From positions 1 through 11,850 of the forward strand of contig JAQCHM010000057.1 in NCBI GenBank assembly GCA_027730885.1: 11,850 nucleotides of DNA. The letters run 5' to 3'. Below the pieces are notes generated by a model that was given only the letters and a program-made list of their open reading frames with translations, did not search any database and was not told where the DNA came from. This document shows, piece after piece, positions 1-6,841 of the stretch. The position numbers and the translations under genes are program-made. This stretch comes from Actinomycetota bacterium. GTDB taxonomy: Bacteria; Actinomycetota; Acidimicrobiia; Acidimicrobiales; SZUA-35. Every line of letters begins with the position of its first letter. Position 1 is the stretch's first letter.

Positions 1-78
1 ATCACCCCCATTCTTTTCGATCCAGGCGACGAACGCGAGCACCCCAACCGAATTTCAGCACCCTGCTAGCCCGACGCC

Positions 79-1243
79 GTGAGCTCATCCCGACTCTGAA
101 ACTGGGCGGGAAACCTCCAGTTCCGTGGTGGGCCGGGCGTCGAACCGGCAAGTACCGAAGAAGTTCGCAAGGCGCTGTCTGCGGCCGAGCGGTCGCGGCG
201 TCGAGTCCATACGGCCGGAACCGCCCAACCTTCACGACCAGCGACGATCGTTGGCCAACCTCGCGTCGCTGCCCCACATCAGCGTCGGTGGGGCCGTGTC
301 CACGGCCACCCACGGGTCCGGGGACCACAACGGCAACCTTGCCTGTGCGGTTCGATCGATCGACCTGATGCTCTCGACCGGTGAGATCGTCTCCTTCGAC
401 CGGTCGCATCCCCATTTCGACGGGGTTGTCGTCGGGCTGGGGGCGCTGGGGGTCGGGCTGTCGTTGCACACCGAGCCGACGTTCGACGTCGCACAGACCG
501 TCCACATTGGCCTGCCGCTCCAGGTCGGCCTCGAGCACTTTGATGCCATCATGGGCTCCGCGTACAGCGTCAGCTGGTTCACCCGCTGGTGCGACGGGCT
601 CGTCGATCAGGTGTGGACCAAGGCGGTGGTGCAGCCCGTCTCGGTCCGAGACAGGCTGAGCGTCGGACTCGACTTGTCCGACCTCGGCGCCGCGCCGGCC
701 GGCGTGCCGGTGCACCCGGTGTCAGGCGCCGACTCGCAGGCATGCAACGAACAGCTCGGTGTCCCTGGTCCGTGGCACGAGCGTCTACCGCACTTCGGTC
801 TCCCGCACACCCCTGACTCGGGGGACGAACTCCAGGCCGAGCTCTTCGTCGACCGCGCCGTGGTCGTTGATGCCGTGCGTTCCCTCGCAGCCGTCGGATC
901 GTTCATCGCTCCCGCGTTGCTCGTGTCCGAGGTGCGCACGATCGCCGCCGATCGCCTGTGGCTCAGCCCCGCATTCGAGCGCGACGTCGTGGGCTTCCAT
1001 TTCACCTGGCGGTCGGACTGGGCGCTCGTTCGGCTCGCTCTGGCCGCGGTCGAGACCGCACTCGCGCCGTCCGAGCTGTTGCCCCGTTGGGCCAAGGTGA
1101 CGGGTCTCGCTGCAGCCGATGTTCGGGGCCGCTTTCCCGGGTTCGAGCGGTTTCTCGGCCTGCTCGACGTCTATGACCCCGAGCGGGTGTTCCCCAATCC
1201 GTTCTTCGATCGACTGGTCACCGGCTCGACGTCTCGGGTGTGA
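79..1243 (+). pseudogene. Alditol/xylitol oxidase-like FAD-linked oxidase, broken at the N-terminus
   Basis: The protein resembles Streptomyces AldO, an FAD-dependent oxidase that turns alditols into aldoses with release of hydrogen peroxide. From base 232 one frame encodes LANLASLPHISV, THGSG, a region ending GVPGPWHERLPHF, SEVRTIAAD, WLSPAFERD, HFTW and WAKV. The Glu/Arg of SEVRT and Lys of WAKV match substrate-site residues of AldO. The expected N-terminus, NWAGN then STEEVRKALSAAE, is present at bases 100-225 but in another frame and directly after an in-frame TGA (97-99); a GTG at 79 could be the old start. Between GTA (about 217-225) and LHDQ (about 231) some 45-50 residues are missing, including the G-x-x-HSF segment whose His binds FAD covalently in AldO. 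Loss of that His argues against an active flavoenzyme. Bases 1-69 hold an open frame ending in TAG at 67-69 that might be the tail of an upstream gene, but I cannot support it. Confidence 0.82.
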
Positions 1244-1904
1244 TGCCCATCAGGGCGGTGGCAAACGACGCTTCGAGTTGGGCTTTCGCCTGGGCGATGG
1301 TGATGGCGCCCGTGTGGCGTCGCTGCATGGTGATGTACCAGGAAGCGAACAGGTTGCCGACCAGCACCGTGACCGAGACGGCAGGATCGACCTTGTCGCG
1401 TCGCTTGGCCTCCTCGATCAGTCTACCCAACCTCGAGAAGTAGCCCTGCATGATCTCGCTCACCTTGGAGCGAACCGGTTCCTCGACGAAGAGCAGTTCC
1501 TTGAAGAACGATCGGGCCAGCTCTCGATCGTCCTCGTGGTGGTCGGTCACGTGCAGGAACGCAGCCAACAGCTGGTCGAGCAGCGGCGCTTCGGGGTCTG
1601 TCCGATCGAATGCCTCGTCCCACGCCCGGGTGACGTCGTGTCGGAAGACGTCGACGAGCAGGTCCTCCTTCGACGTCACGTACAGGTAGAGGGTTCCGGC
1701 GCCGATGCCGGCCGCCTCGGCGATGGCTGCCGTGGTCGTCGCCTCGAAGCCCTGCTTGCGGAACAGGGTGTTTGCCGCATCGGCAATGCGACGGTACTTG
1801 TCCGCCTTGTTCTGCTCTCGACGGCCCAACGGCTGGGGAGGATCGGCCTGGTCCGGTTGGAAGGATTGCGTTGCGATACCGCATGTTAGCCTGGGCCCGA
1901 TCAT
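1218..1904 (-). CDS. TetR/AcrR-family transcriptional regulator
   Basis: This 228-residue protein has the TetR layout. Residues about 36-83 form the DNA-binding domain (KYRRIADAANTLF, QGFEATTTAAIAEAAGI, GAGTLYLYVTSKEDLL), with the recognition helix around GAGTLYLYVTSKE. The rest is a helical ligand-binding and dimerisation domain of no recognisable specificity. The ATG at 1904 is the only clear in-frame start and has a GAGG about 11 bases upstream; it leaves a long 35-residue lead before the HTH. Its 3' end overlaps the 3' end of the alditol-oxidase remnant by 26 bases on the other strand. A dyad at the start codon suggests autoregulation. Other targets are unknown; the divergent lipoprotein gene is the natural candidate. 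Confidence 0.92.
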   Translation of the reverse strand: MIGPRLTCGIATQSFQPDQADPPQPLGRREQNKADKYRRIADAANTLFRKQGFEATTTAAIAEAAGIGAGTLYLYVTSKEDLLVDVFRHDVTRAWDEAFDRTDPEAPLLDQLLAAFLHVTDHHEDDRELARSFFKELLFVEEPVRSKVSEIMQGYFSRLGRLIEEAKRRDKVDPAVSVTVLVGNLFASWYITMQRRHTGAITIAQAKAQLEASFATALMGITPETSSR

Positions 1905-1924
1905 TTCTGACGTATCCTCAGGAA
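1904..1924. promoter_or_regulatory. Candidate TetR operator dyad
   Basis: Imperfect inverted repeat TTTCTGA - 7 bases - TCAGGAA (6 of 7 positions pair), touching the last base of the tetR start codon. Position and size suit a TetR autoregulatory operator, but the arms are short and the match could be chance. Confidence 0.3.
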
Positions 1925-2075
1925 TCGTCCGGTGTGCGGGTATCGGTCATCATGCGCCTTTCGCCGTCGCGATCTTGTGAACGTCCCGCCGGTACCTGCC
2001 AAGGCGCATTGACACAACGCTCAGAGGATCATCTGGCGATTGTGACTCGGTGCGCCCCGACAAAGGGAGAATCCC

Positions 2076-2249
2076 ATGATCAAGAACCCATCGCTCACGG
2101 TCCTCGCCGCCCTGCTGGCCATGGCCACCATGGTCGGCGCCTGCAGCAGCTCCGACTCCGGAGGTAGTGACACCGGCACCGAGACCGAGACCTCGGAGGC
2201 CGAGACCGAGACTTCCGAGGCCGAGACCGAAACCTCCGAGGCCGAGTAG
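2076..2249 (+). CDS. Small acidic repeat lipoprotein, 57 aa
   Basis: A 57-residue ORF starts with ATG after a good ribosome binding site (AAAGGGAGA, 5 bases of spacing). Residues 1-22 are a signal peptide (MIKNPSLTVLAALLAMATMV) ending in a lipobox, VGAC, with the lipidated Cys at 23. The mature protein is only 35 residues: a Ser/Gly/Asp linker, then three copies of the heptapeptide ETETSEA and a final Glu. It should be an extracytoplasmic, membrane-anchored, strongly acidic, disordered tail with no folded domain. The repeat is a 21-bp tandem at DNA level. I recognise no family; the function is unknown. It could be the relic of a larger lipoprotein, but signal, lipobox, ribosome site and stop are all intact. 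A TTGACA at 2009-2014 could be a -35 element, without a convincing -10. It is divergent from tetR. Confidence 0.75.
   Translation: MIKNPSLTVLAALLAMATMVGACSSSDSGGSDTGTETETSEAETETSEAETETSEAE
2178..2243 (+). repeat. 21-bp coding tandem repeat, three copies
   Basis: Three near-identical 21-bp units, differing by a few third-position changes, encode ETETSEA three times in the small lipoprotein. The unit is a multiple of three, so copy-number change keeps the frame. Confidence 0.75.
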
Positions 2250-2264
2250 TCCCACCTCGTTCCG

Positions 2265-2297
2265 CACGGTCAATCGGCAACACGGTCAATCGGCAAC
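2265..2297. repeat. Perfect 16-bp tandem duplication
   Basis: ACGGTCAATCGGCAAC occurs twice without interruption (2266-2281 and 2282-2297), in the gap between the lipoprotein gene and the convergent cyclic-di-GMP gene. It runs straight into the hairpin that follows. Confidence 0.85.
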
Positions 2298-2341
2298 CGC
2301 GTGCACTTTCACCCCGCTGTGGGGTGGACTGTGCACGCGGT
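2296..2341. terminator. Nested hairpin, probable bidirectional terminator
   Basis: A perfect 11-bp outer stem (ACCGCGTGCAC at 2296-2306 with GTGCACGCGGT at 2331-2341) encloses a second 6-bp stem (CACCCC at 2310-2315 with GGGGTG at 2321-2326) and a 5-base loop. It lies between the stops of two convergent genes, the expected place for a shared terminator. There is no T-run on either strand, so a classical intrinsic terminator is not proven; U-tract-poor hairpins are common in high-GC actinobacteria. Confidence 0.6.
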
Positions 2342-2377
2342 CGCCGCGTTAGCGGGTCATTCAGGCAGGTCGTGAGG

Positions 2378-4201
2378 TCAACCGACGTGCGCCTGGAGGT
2401 AGGCGATGATGTCCTTCGCCGGCGCCGGCTTCGCAAACAGATAACCCTGTCCGACGTAACATCCCATGTCCTGGAGCAGGGCCCGTTGCGCCGGTTGCTC
2501 GATGCCTTCGGCCATCGTCTCGACGCCCAACACGTTGGCGAAGTCGGTGATGGCCGCGACGGTCGCCGTCGACGGCGCGGGTTCGTGCTCCAGCGCCGCG
2601 ATGAATGTCCGGTCGATCTTCAGGATGTCGACCGGCAGCTGTCGCAGGTAACCAAGAGCGGCGTAGCAGGTGCCGAAGTCGTCGATGGACAGACGCAGTC
2701 CGAGATCCCGGAGCGATTGGAGGCGACCGACAGCGTCGGCATCGTCCAACAGGCTGCGCTCGGTGATCTCGAGGATGAGCTTGGAGGGTTGCAGCCGGTG
2801 ACGTGCCAGCGCAGCGCGGATCGAGTCGACGAAGTCCACATCGCGCAGCTGTTGGGGGGCGACGTTGATGGCGACGGCTGGGGCGTCCTCGCCCATCTCG
2901 TCGGTCCACTCCCGGATCTGACGACACGCCTCTTCCAAGACCCAAGCGCCCAGCTTGCCGACGAGGGGTGTCTCCTCGATGAGGGGAAGGTACTGGCTTG
3001 GAGCCACCATGCCGAGCGTGGGATGTTCCCAGCGCAACAACGCCTCGGCGCCGAGCAGGCGGATCGAGTCGAGCGCCACGATGGGCTGGTAGTGCAGTTG
3101 GAGTTGTTTCTTCCGCAGGGCCATCTGCAGATCGGCCAGGAGCCGCATTCGTTCGGTGGCTATTTGGCTCAGTCGATCGGAGAACTCGACGAGGCGCCCG
3201 CGGCCGGCGTCCTTGGCCGCGTACATCGCCAGGTCGGCGTTGCGCAGCATGGTGTCCGCGTCGGTGGATCCGAACAGTACGGCCGGTGTGAAGGACATGC
3301 CGATCGAGGCAGAGACCACCGCATCGACCCCATTGATGTCGAAGGGATCGGAGAGGGCGCGAATGGCCCGCTCAGCGACGGTGCGGGCGACGCCGTGTGC
3401 GTCATGGCCCCCGATGAGTACCGCGAACTCGTCTCCGCCGATCCTGGCGACGAGGTCGCGCTCGCGGACCGAGCGCCGCAGTCGATCGGCCGTTTCCACG
3501 AGCAGATGGTCACCGGCCGAATGGCCCAAGCTGTCGTTGATGATCTTGAACCCGTCCAGGTCGAGGATCAGTACGGCGACGCTGGCCGGCTGGCCGAGCA
3601 GCTCGGCCAGTCGTCGTTCGACCAGCGCCCGGCTGCCCAGCCCGGTGAGCGCGTCGTGAAGCAATGCGTGCTGCAGATCGGATTCGCTTCGCTCCTGGGC
3701 GGTGATGTCCCGCACGACGCAATGCAGCAGCGCTCGTCCGTCGACCAAAGTTTGCTGGGTCAACAGCTCGACTGTTGCTGTGTCGCCGGTGGCGAGGCGG
3801 TGGTGCCAGGGGCCGAGGACACATGACCGGTCGTCGATCGACTGGGCCCGGAGCTCGGCCATGACCGAAGCTTGTTCGTTCTCCGGATGGAGCAAGGTGA
3901 GGGACCGATGCACCAAGTCGCTTCTGGTGGCGTACCGCTCGCAGGCTGCGTCGTTGATCTCGACGATCGTGAGGCTGTCAGCGTCGATGATGAAGGCCGG
4001 CAGCGGGTTGTCGTCGAACATCGAGCGGAACCTTCGCTCACCTCGTTGGAGCTCGAGTTCGGCGTCGCACCGCCCGATGGCGTTCGCCAGCGCGTGACCT
4101 ACCAGTGTCAGTGCCGGGAGGAGCGGCCCCCAGTCACGAGCCGCTCGGCTCTGGTCGAGAAGCAGCATGCCGACGAGGTCATGGCCAAGGGTCAGTGGCA
4201 C
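2378..4201 (-). CDS. PAS-GGDEF-EAL cyclic-di-GMP enzyme, 3' part of a split GAF-PAS-GGDEF-EAL gene
   Basis: This is a cytoplasmic enzyme for making and/or breaking cyclic-di-GMP. Counting from the GTG at 4201: residues 1-45 are the end of a GAF domain (DLVGMLLLDQ), about 55-165 a PAS domain (FRSMFDDNPLPAFIIDAD), then GGDEF, then EAL. The cyclase motif GGDEF is intact at 255-259, with an RERD inhibitory I-site five residues before it. The EAL domain keeps GAEALLRW, INVAPQQL, LILEITE, DDFGTCYAAL, LKIDR, AEGIE and GQGYLF, so phosphodiesterase residues are also present; which activity dominates cannot be read from sequence. The frame continues upstream without shift to the ORF at 4268-4678, separated only by an amber codon at 4268-4270. 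GTG 4201 is the first start after that stop and has no good ribosome site, so it is probably not native. It follows the dehydrogenase/MaoC pair on the same strand. Confidence 0.88.
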   Translation of the reverse strand: MPLTLGHDLVGMLLLDQSRAARDWGPLLPALTLVGHALANAIGRCDAELELQRGERRFRSMFDDNPLPAFIIDADSLTIVEINDAACERYATRSDLVHRSLTLLHPENEQASVMAELRAQSIDDRSCVLGPWHHRLATGDTATVELLTQQTLVDGRALLHCVVRDITAQERSESDLQHALLHDALTGLGSRALVERRLAELLGQPASVAVLILDLDGFKIINDSLGHSAGDHLLVETADRLRRSVRERDLVARIGGDEFAVLIGGHDAHGVARTVAERAIRALSDPFDINGVDAVVSASIGMSFTPAVLFGSTDADTMLRNADLAMYAAKDAGRGRLVEFSDRLSQIATERMRLLADLQMALRKKQLQLHYQPIVALDSIRLLGAEALLRWEHPTLGMVAPSQYLPLIEETPLVGKLGAWVLEEACRQIREWTDEMGEDAPAVAINVAPQQLRDVDFVDSIRAALARHRLQPSKLILEITERSLLDDADAVGRLQSLRDLGLRLSIDDFGTCYAALGYLRQLPVDILKIDRTFIAALEHEPAPSTATVAAITDFANVLGVETMAEGIEQPAQRALLQDMGCYVGQGYLFAKPAPAKDIIAYLQAHVG

Positions 4202-4249
4202 GACCGCGCTCGACCGAATGCCGTGAGTGTCCTGATGTTCGGGGTGTTC

Positions 4250-4324
4250 GAGCTGGAGGTCTTGGAGCTAAAGGTCTTGGAGCTGGAGGTTTTCGAGTTG
4301 GAGGTCTTCGAGTTGGAGGTCTTC
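4250..4324. repeat. 15-bp coding tandem repeat, five units, containing the amber codon
   Basis: Five contiguous 15-bp units (4250-4264, 4265-4279, 4280-4294, 4295-4309, 4310-4324) encode pentapeptides of the type EDLQL on the minus strand: EDLQL, EDLQL, ENLQL, QDL-stop-L, QDLQL. The 4265 unit reads GAGCTAAAGGTCTTG on the plus strand against GAGCTGGAGGTCTTG in the 4250 unit: only GG-to-AA at 4270-4271 separates them (CC-to-TT on the coding strand), and this turns CAG into TAG. Confidence 0.9.
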
Positions 4325-4678
4325 GACGTCGTCGATCCAGCTGATCTCGCCCGACCGGAAGGTTCGTACCAGCCCCGGGTGCTCCGCCAACGGGATCAGC
4401 TGGTCGACATCGGTGGCCGCGGCAATCGCCGGGGACAGCCAGTTGCAGTCGAATGGCACGGTTCCGCTGTCGTCCGCTACGCGGAGCAGGCCGACCCGGT
4501 CCACGTCCAGATAGGTCCCGAGCAGATCCATCGCGTTCCGCAGACCTCGCGGCATCCCTCGGGCGGTCTCTCCGCTCAGTTCCGACATGAACTGTTGCAG
4601 GAACTCGATCGGCGACGGGAGAGAAGGGCCCCCGGTCGCTGCCCCGCTCGGATCGAAGGAGGATTGCGTGGGTTCCAC
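4268..4678 (-). CDS. GAF-domain N-terminal fragment of the cyclic-di-GMP gene
   Basis: This 136-residue ORF is in the same frame as the PAS-GGDEF-EAL ORF and is its missing 5' part. A Ser/Gly/Pro-rich lead (residues 1-30) is followed by a helix (FLQQFMSELSGE) and the first half of a GAF sensor domain: LRNAMDLLGTYLDVDRVGLLRV, then FDCNWLSP, PGLVRTFRSGEISWIDDV. The last residues lie in the pentapeptide repeat and end at TAG 4268-4270. Past the stop the frame reads on through EHPEHQDTHGIRSSAVV into the rest of the GAF fold, so whole and uninterrupted the protein would be about 766 residues. The GTG at 4678 lies just after an in-frame TGA (4685-4687) and has AAAAGG too close upstream; a later ATG at residue 31 is an alternative. 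It begins 49 bases after the MaoC-like gene. Alone, this fragment would be half a sensor domain, probably unstable. Confidence 0.72.
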   Translation of the reverse strand: MEPTQSSFDPSGAATGGPSLPSPIEFLQQFMSELSGETARGMPRGLRNAMDLLGTYLDVDRVGLLRVADDSGTVPFDCNWLSPAIAAATDVDQLIPLAEHPGLVRTFRSGEISWIDDVEDLQLEDLQLENLQLQDL

Positions 4679-4727
4679 ACCTTTTCATCGGCTCATCGGA
4701 ACAGGCCCTTGAGCAGTCTCACCCGTC

Positions 4728-5678
4728 TCAGTCGACAAGGGCGCTGGCTGTCCCGCCGAGCGTCTGTTCGCCTCGCTGGTTCGTCGCCGTGACCGCGACG
4801 AACATGCGCGCGCTGCCTGCCGGGTCAGGCGCGAATCCTACGATCGTTCCCTCGATCGTCAGCACATCACCGCAGAGCACCGGCCGAAGAAATCGGCAGT
4901 CGATGGTGCCGCCGGCGACGAAGCCGCGGCCCGCGGCCTCGGTGATCATTCTGGACACGTACGCGGTGCTCATCATCCGCTGTGCGATGGTGGCACCGAA
5001 GCCCTTGGCCCTGGCCCACTCGGGGTCGGTGTGGATAGAACCTGGCTTCACCCCCGAGTAGATGTCGATCTTGCGTTGCGTGACCTCCCGGACGAGTGCC
5101 GGCAACGATTGGCCGAGCGAGAGCCGACCCGACCGCCCCCTCGCGGTGGCGATGGCCGGGTCGAGGGCCGGCCGTTCGGGTTCGGGTTCGGGTTTGGGCC
5201 CGCTGCCCGGTGGTGGTGCCGTTGCATCGGTGAACAACATCTGTACGAACCGGCCTCGGACGAGGGGAGTCCCCGTTTCGTCGAGCGTTTCGTAGCCGGT
5301 GACCATGTACGGCTTGTCCCGACGCCAGTACTTGTCGACCATGGTGCCGAGGGTTCGCGCTCGTGTCCCGAGCGGGATGGGGGCGAGGAATTCGAACGTC
5401 ATCTGCGCGTGGAGGCCGGCCGGAACCGTGTAGTGGTTGTGGCGCAGGAACAGCGCCTGGTTGGCCAAGATCGTGGGATGGGCGATCGGCGAACCGAACG
5501 GTCCGAGCTCGAAGAACCACGAGTCATGGTCGTCGACGGCGTAGGCGTAGGCCTCGATGTCCTGGGGGCGAAGCAGTCGCTCGTCGGAGCGGAAGGTCTG
5601 GCCCACCTCGAGGATGTCGTAAGAGATGACGGGGAATCCCGCGGCGGCCAGCACTTGCGTGTTGAATGCAGGCACCAT
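4728..5678 (-). CDS. MaoC-like double-hotdog dehydratase
   Basis: This 316-residue protein has two hotdog domains, the layout of MaoC-type enoyl-CoA hydratases/acyl dehydratases. The N-terminal domain covers residues about 15-150 (YDILEVGQTFRSDERLL, HPTILANQALFLRHNHYTVP, GLHAQMTFEFLAPIPLGT). A Pro/Glu-rich linker (PKPEPEPERP, about 160-170) joins it to the C-terminal domain, which has IYSGVKPGSIHTDPEWA, AQRMMSTAYVSRMI and the hotdog strand TIDCRFLRPVLCGDVL. In canonical R-specific hydratases a catalytic Asp and His lie in a segment like this; the His of SIHTD is present, while Val stands where Asp is usual, so activity is uncertain. The ATG at 5678 lies 7 bases after the dehydrogenase stop with GGGGTG upstream; longer versions of the frame only shadow the dehydrogenase. 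Likely substrate: an acyl-CoA, perhaps produced downstream of the dehydrogenase. Confidence 0.88.
   Translation of the reverse strand: MVPAFNTQVLAAAGFPVISYDILEVGQTFRSDERLLRPQDIEAYAYAVDDHDSWFFELGPFGSPIAHPTILANQALFLRHNHYTVPAGLHAQMTFEFLAPIPLGTRARTLGTMVDKYWRRDKPYMVTGYETLDETGTPLVRGRFVQMLFTDATAPPPGSGPKPEPEPERPALDPAIATARGRSGRLSLGQSLPALVREVTQRKIDIYSGVKPGSIHTDPEWARAKGFGATIAQRMMSTAYVSRMITEAAGRGFVAGGTIDCRFLRPVLCGDVLTIEGTIVGFAPDPAGSARMFVAVTATNQRGEQTLGGTASALVD
5175..5198. repeat. 6-bp coding microsatellite, four copies
   Basis: TTCGGG three times then TTTGGG. On the minus strand it encodes the Pro-Glu/Pro-Lys linker between the two hotdog domains of the MaoC-like protein. Confidence 0.7.
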
Positions 5679-5685
5679 CGGCCCG

Positions 5686-6795
5686 TCACCCCTGCTGGTC
5701 GAACACGATGACCGTGCGGGCACCGTCGGCTGCGTGCATCGAAGCGACGACATCGTTGATGTCGTCCAGGCGAGCACGTCGGGTGATGATCTGATCGAGG
5801 TGCAGCCGACCTGCCTTGTAGAAGTCCAGGTAGCGGGGGATGTCGAGTCGGAACCGGGTCGAGCCCATTCGTGAGGTCTGGATGGTGCACTCCGGGCGGA
5901 TCGCCGCGAAGGGAATCTCGAAGACGGCGCCGTCGGGCGGTACACCGACGATCGTGCACGTTCCTCGAACGGCGAGCACCTCGGCCGCTTGGCGCACGAG
6001 CGCGGGGAGGCCGACGGCCTCGAAACTGTGGTCGACGCCGCGGCCGCCGGTGAGCTCCCGCACCGCCTCGACCGCAGGCACGTCCGACGCGTTCACGCCG
6101 TCGGTCGCCCCGACCGAGCGGGCGAGTTCGAGCTTTGCCCCGGTCTGGTCGACGGCGATGATCCGAGATGCGCCGGCGAGAGCGGCGCCCTGAATGATCG
6201 AGAGGCCGACGCCCCCGCAGCCGAACACCGCGACGGTCTGGCCGGCCTGCACCCGAGCCGTGCGCAGGGCGGCCCCGACGCCCGCGAGTACTCCGCAGCC
6301 GACCAGGCTGGCCACGTCGAACGGAAGGTCGTCGTCGATCTTCACCACCGAGTGCTCGTGCACCAGCATGACCTCGGCGAAGCTCGCGATTCCTACGAAG
6401 GCGAACACCCGCTGATCTCCCTGCAGGAGACGAGATGCCTGGTCCCTCGTCCGCCCGGTCGGGTTGGCGACGCACAGGTTCGGGTGACCGGCCAGGCACT
6501 GGTCGCACTGTCCGCAGAATCCGGACAGGCAGGTGACGACGTGGTCGCCCGGCTTGACGTGGGTCACGCCTGCACCGACGGCCTCGACGATGCCGGCGCC
6601 TTCGTGTCCGAGGACGAGCGGCCCTCTGCCCGCGTTGATGTGCCCGTCGATGACATGAAGGTCGCTGTGGCACACCCCAGTGGCGGCCGAGCGAATGAGG
6701 ACCTCTCGCTCGAGTGGGTCGTCGACGGTGATCTCCTCGATGGACAGACCATTCTGGTCCTTGCGGTAGACGGCGGCGAGCGACGAGGTGGGCAT
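5686..6795 (-). CDS. Zinc-dependent alcohol dehydrogenase, class III-like
   Basis: This 369-residue medium-chain dehydrogenase/reductase oxidises an alcohol to an aldehyde, or the reverse, with a nicotinamide cofactor. Catalytic zinc ligands are Cys42 (GVCHSD), His64 (GHEGAG) and Cys167 (LVGCGVLAG). The structural zinc lobe is complete: Cys94, Cys97, Cys100 and Cys108 (CGQCDQCLAGHPNLC). The Rossmann motif is GCGGVG (192-197), and Asp216 at the end of the second strand favours NAD over NADP. The pattern resembles class III and NDMA-dependent actinobacterial alcohol dehydrogenases, but the substrate is unknown. ATG 6795 has GGAG six bases upstream; longer extensions would run into the divergent phosphatase gene. 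The MaoC-like gene follows after 7 bases, so the two form an operon. Confidence 0.95.
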   Translation of the reverse strand: MPTSSLAAVYRKDQNGLSIEEITVDDPLEREVLIRSAATGVCHSDLHVIDGHINAGRGPLVLGHEGAGIVEAVGAGVTHVKPGDHVVTCLSGFCGQCDQCLAGHPNLCVANPTGRTRDQASRLLQGDQRVFAFVGIASFAEVMLVHEHSVVKIDDDLPFDVASLVGCGVLAGVGAALRTARVQAGQTVAVFGCGGVGLSIIQGAALAGASRIIAVDQTGAKLELARSVGATDGVNASDVPAVEAVRELTGGRGVDHSFEAVGLPALVRQAAEVLAVRGTCTIVGVPPDGAVFEIPFAAIRPECTIQTSRMGSTRFRLDIPRYLDFYKAGRLHLDQIITRRARLDDINDVVASMHAADGARTVIVFDQQG

Positions 6796-6841
6796 GGCGG
6801 ACTCCGGGAGGCGACTGGGTGGGGTGGGGATGGCTTGTGGC

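Noticed and set aside
1..69. C-terminus of an upstream plus-strand gene ending at TAG 67-69
   Set aside because: Only 22 codons are in view with no family signal, and another minus-strand frame there is equally open.
97..99. TGA as selenocysteine in the alditol oxidase
   Set aside because: The family has no selenocysteine, the position precedes the conserved NWAGN and the gene has a further frame change and deletion.
2..715. 237-residue minus-strand frame at the left edge
   Set aside because: It is opposite the alditol oxidase remnant, whose plus-strand translation matches AldO; the minus-strand protein has no recognisable features.
2009..2040. TTGACA-based promoter for the lipoprotein gene
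   Set aside because: The -35 match is exact but no acceptable -10 lies 16-18 bases downstream, so it is only mentioned in the gene entry.
2324..3826. 500-residue open frame on the plus strand
   Set aside because: It lies wholly opposite the PAS-GGDEF-EAL gene, whose motifs are unmistakable; long antisense frames are expected in GC-rich DNA.
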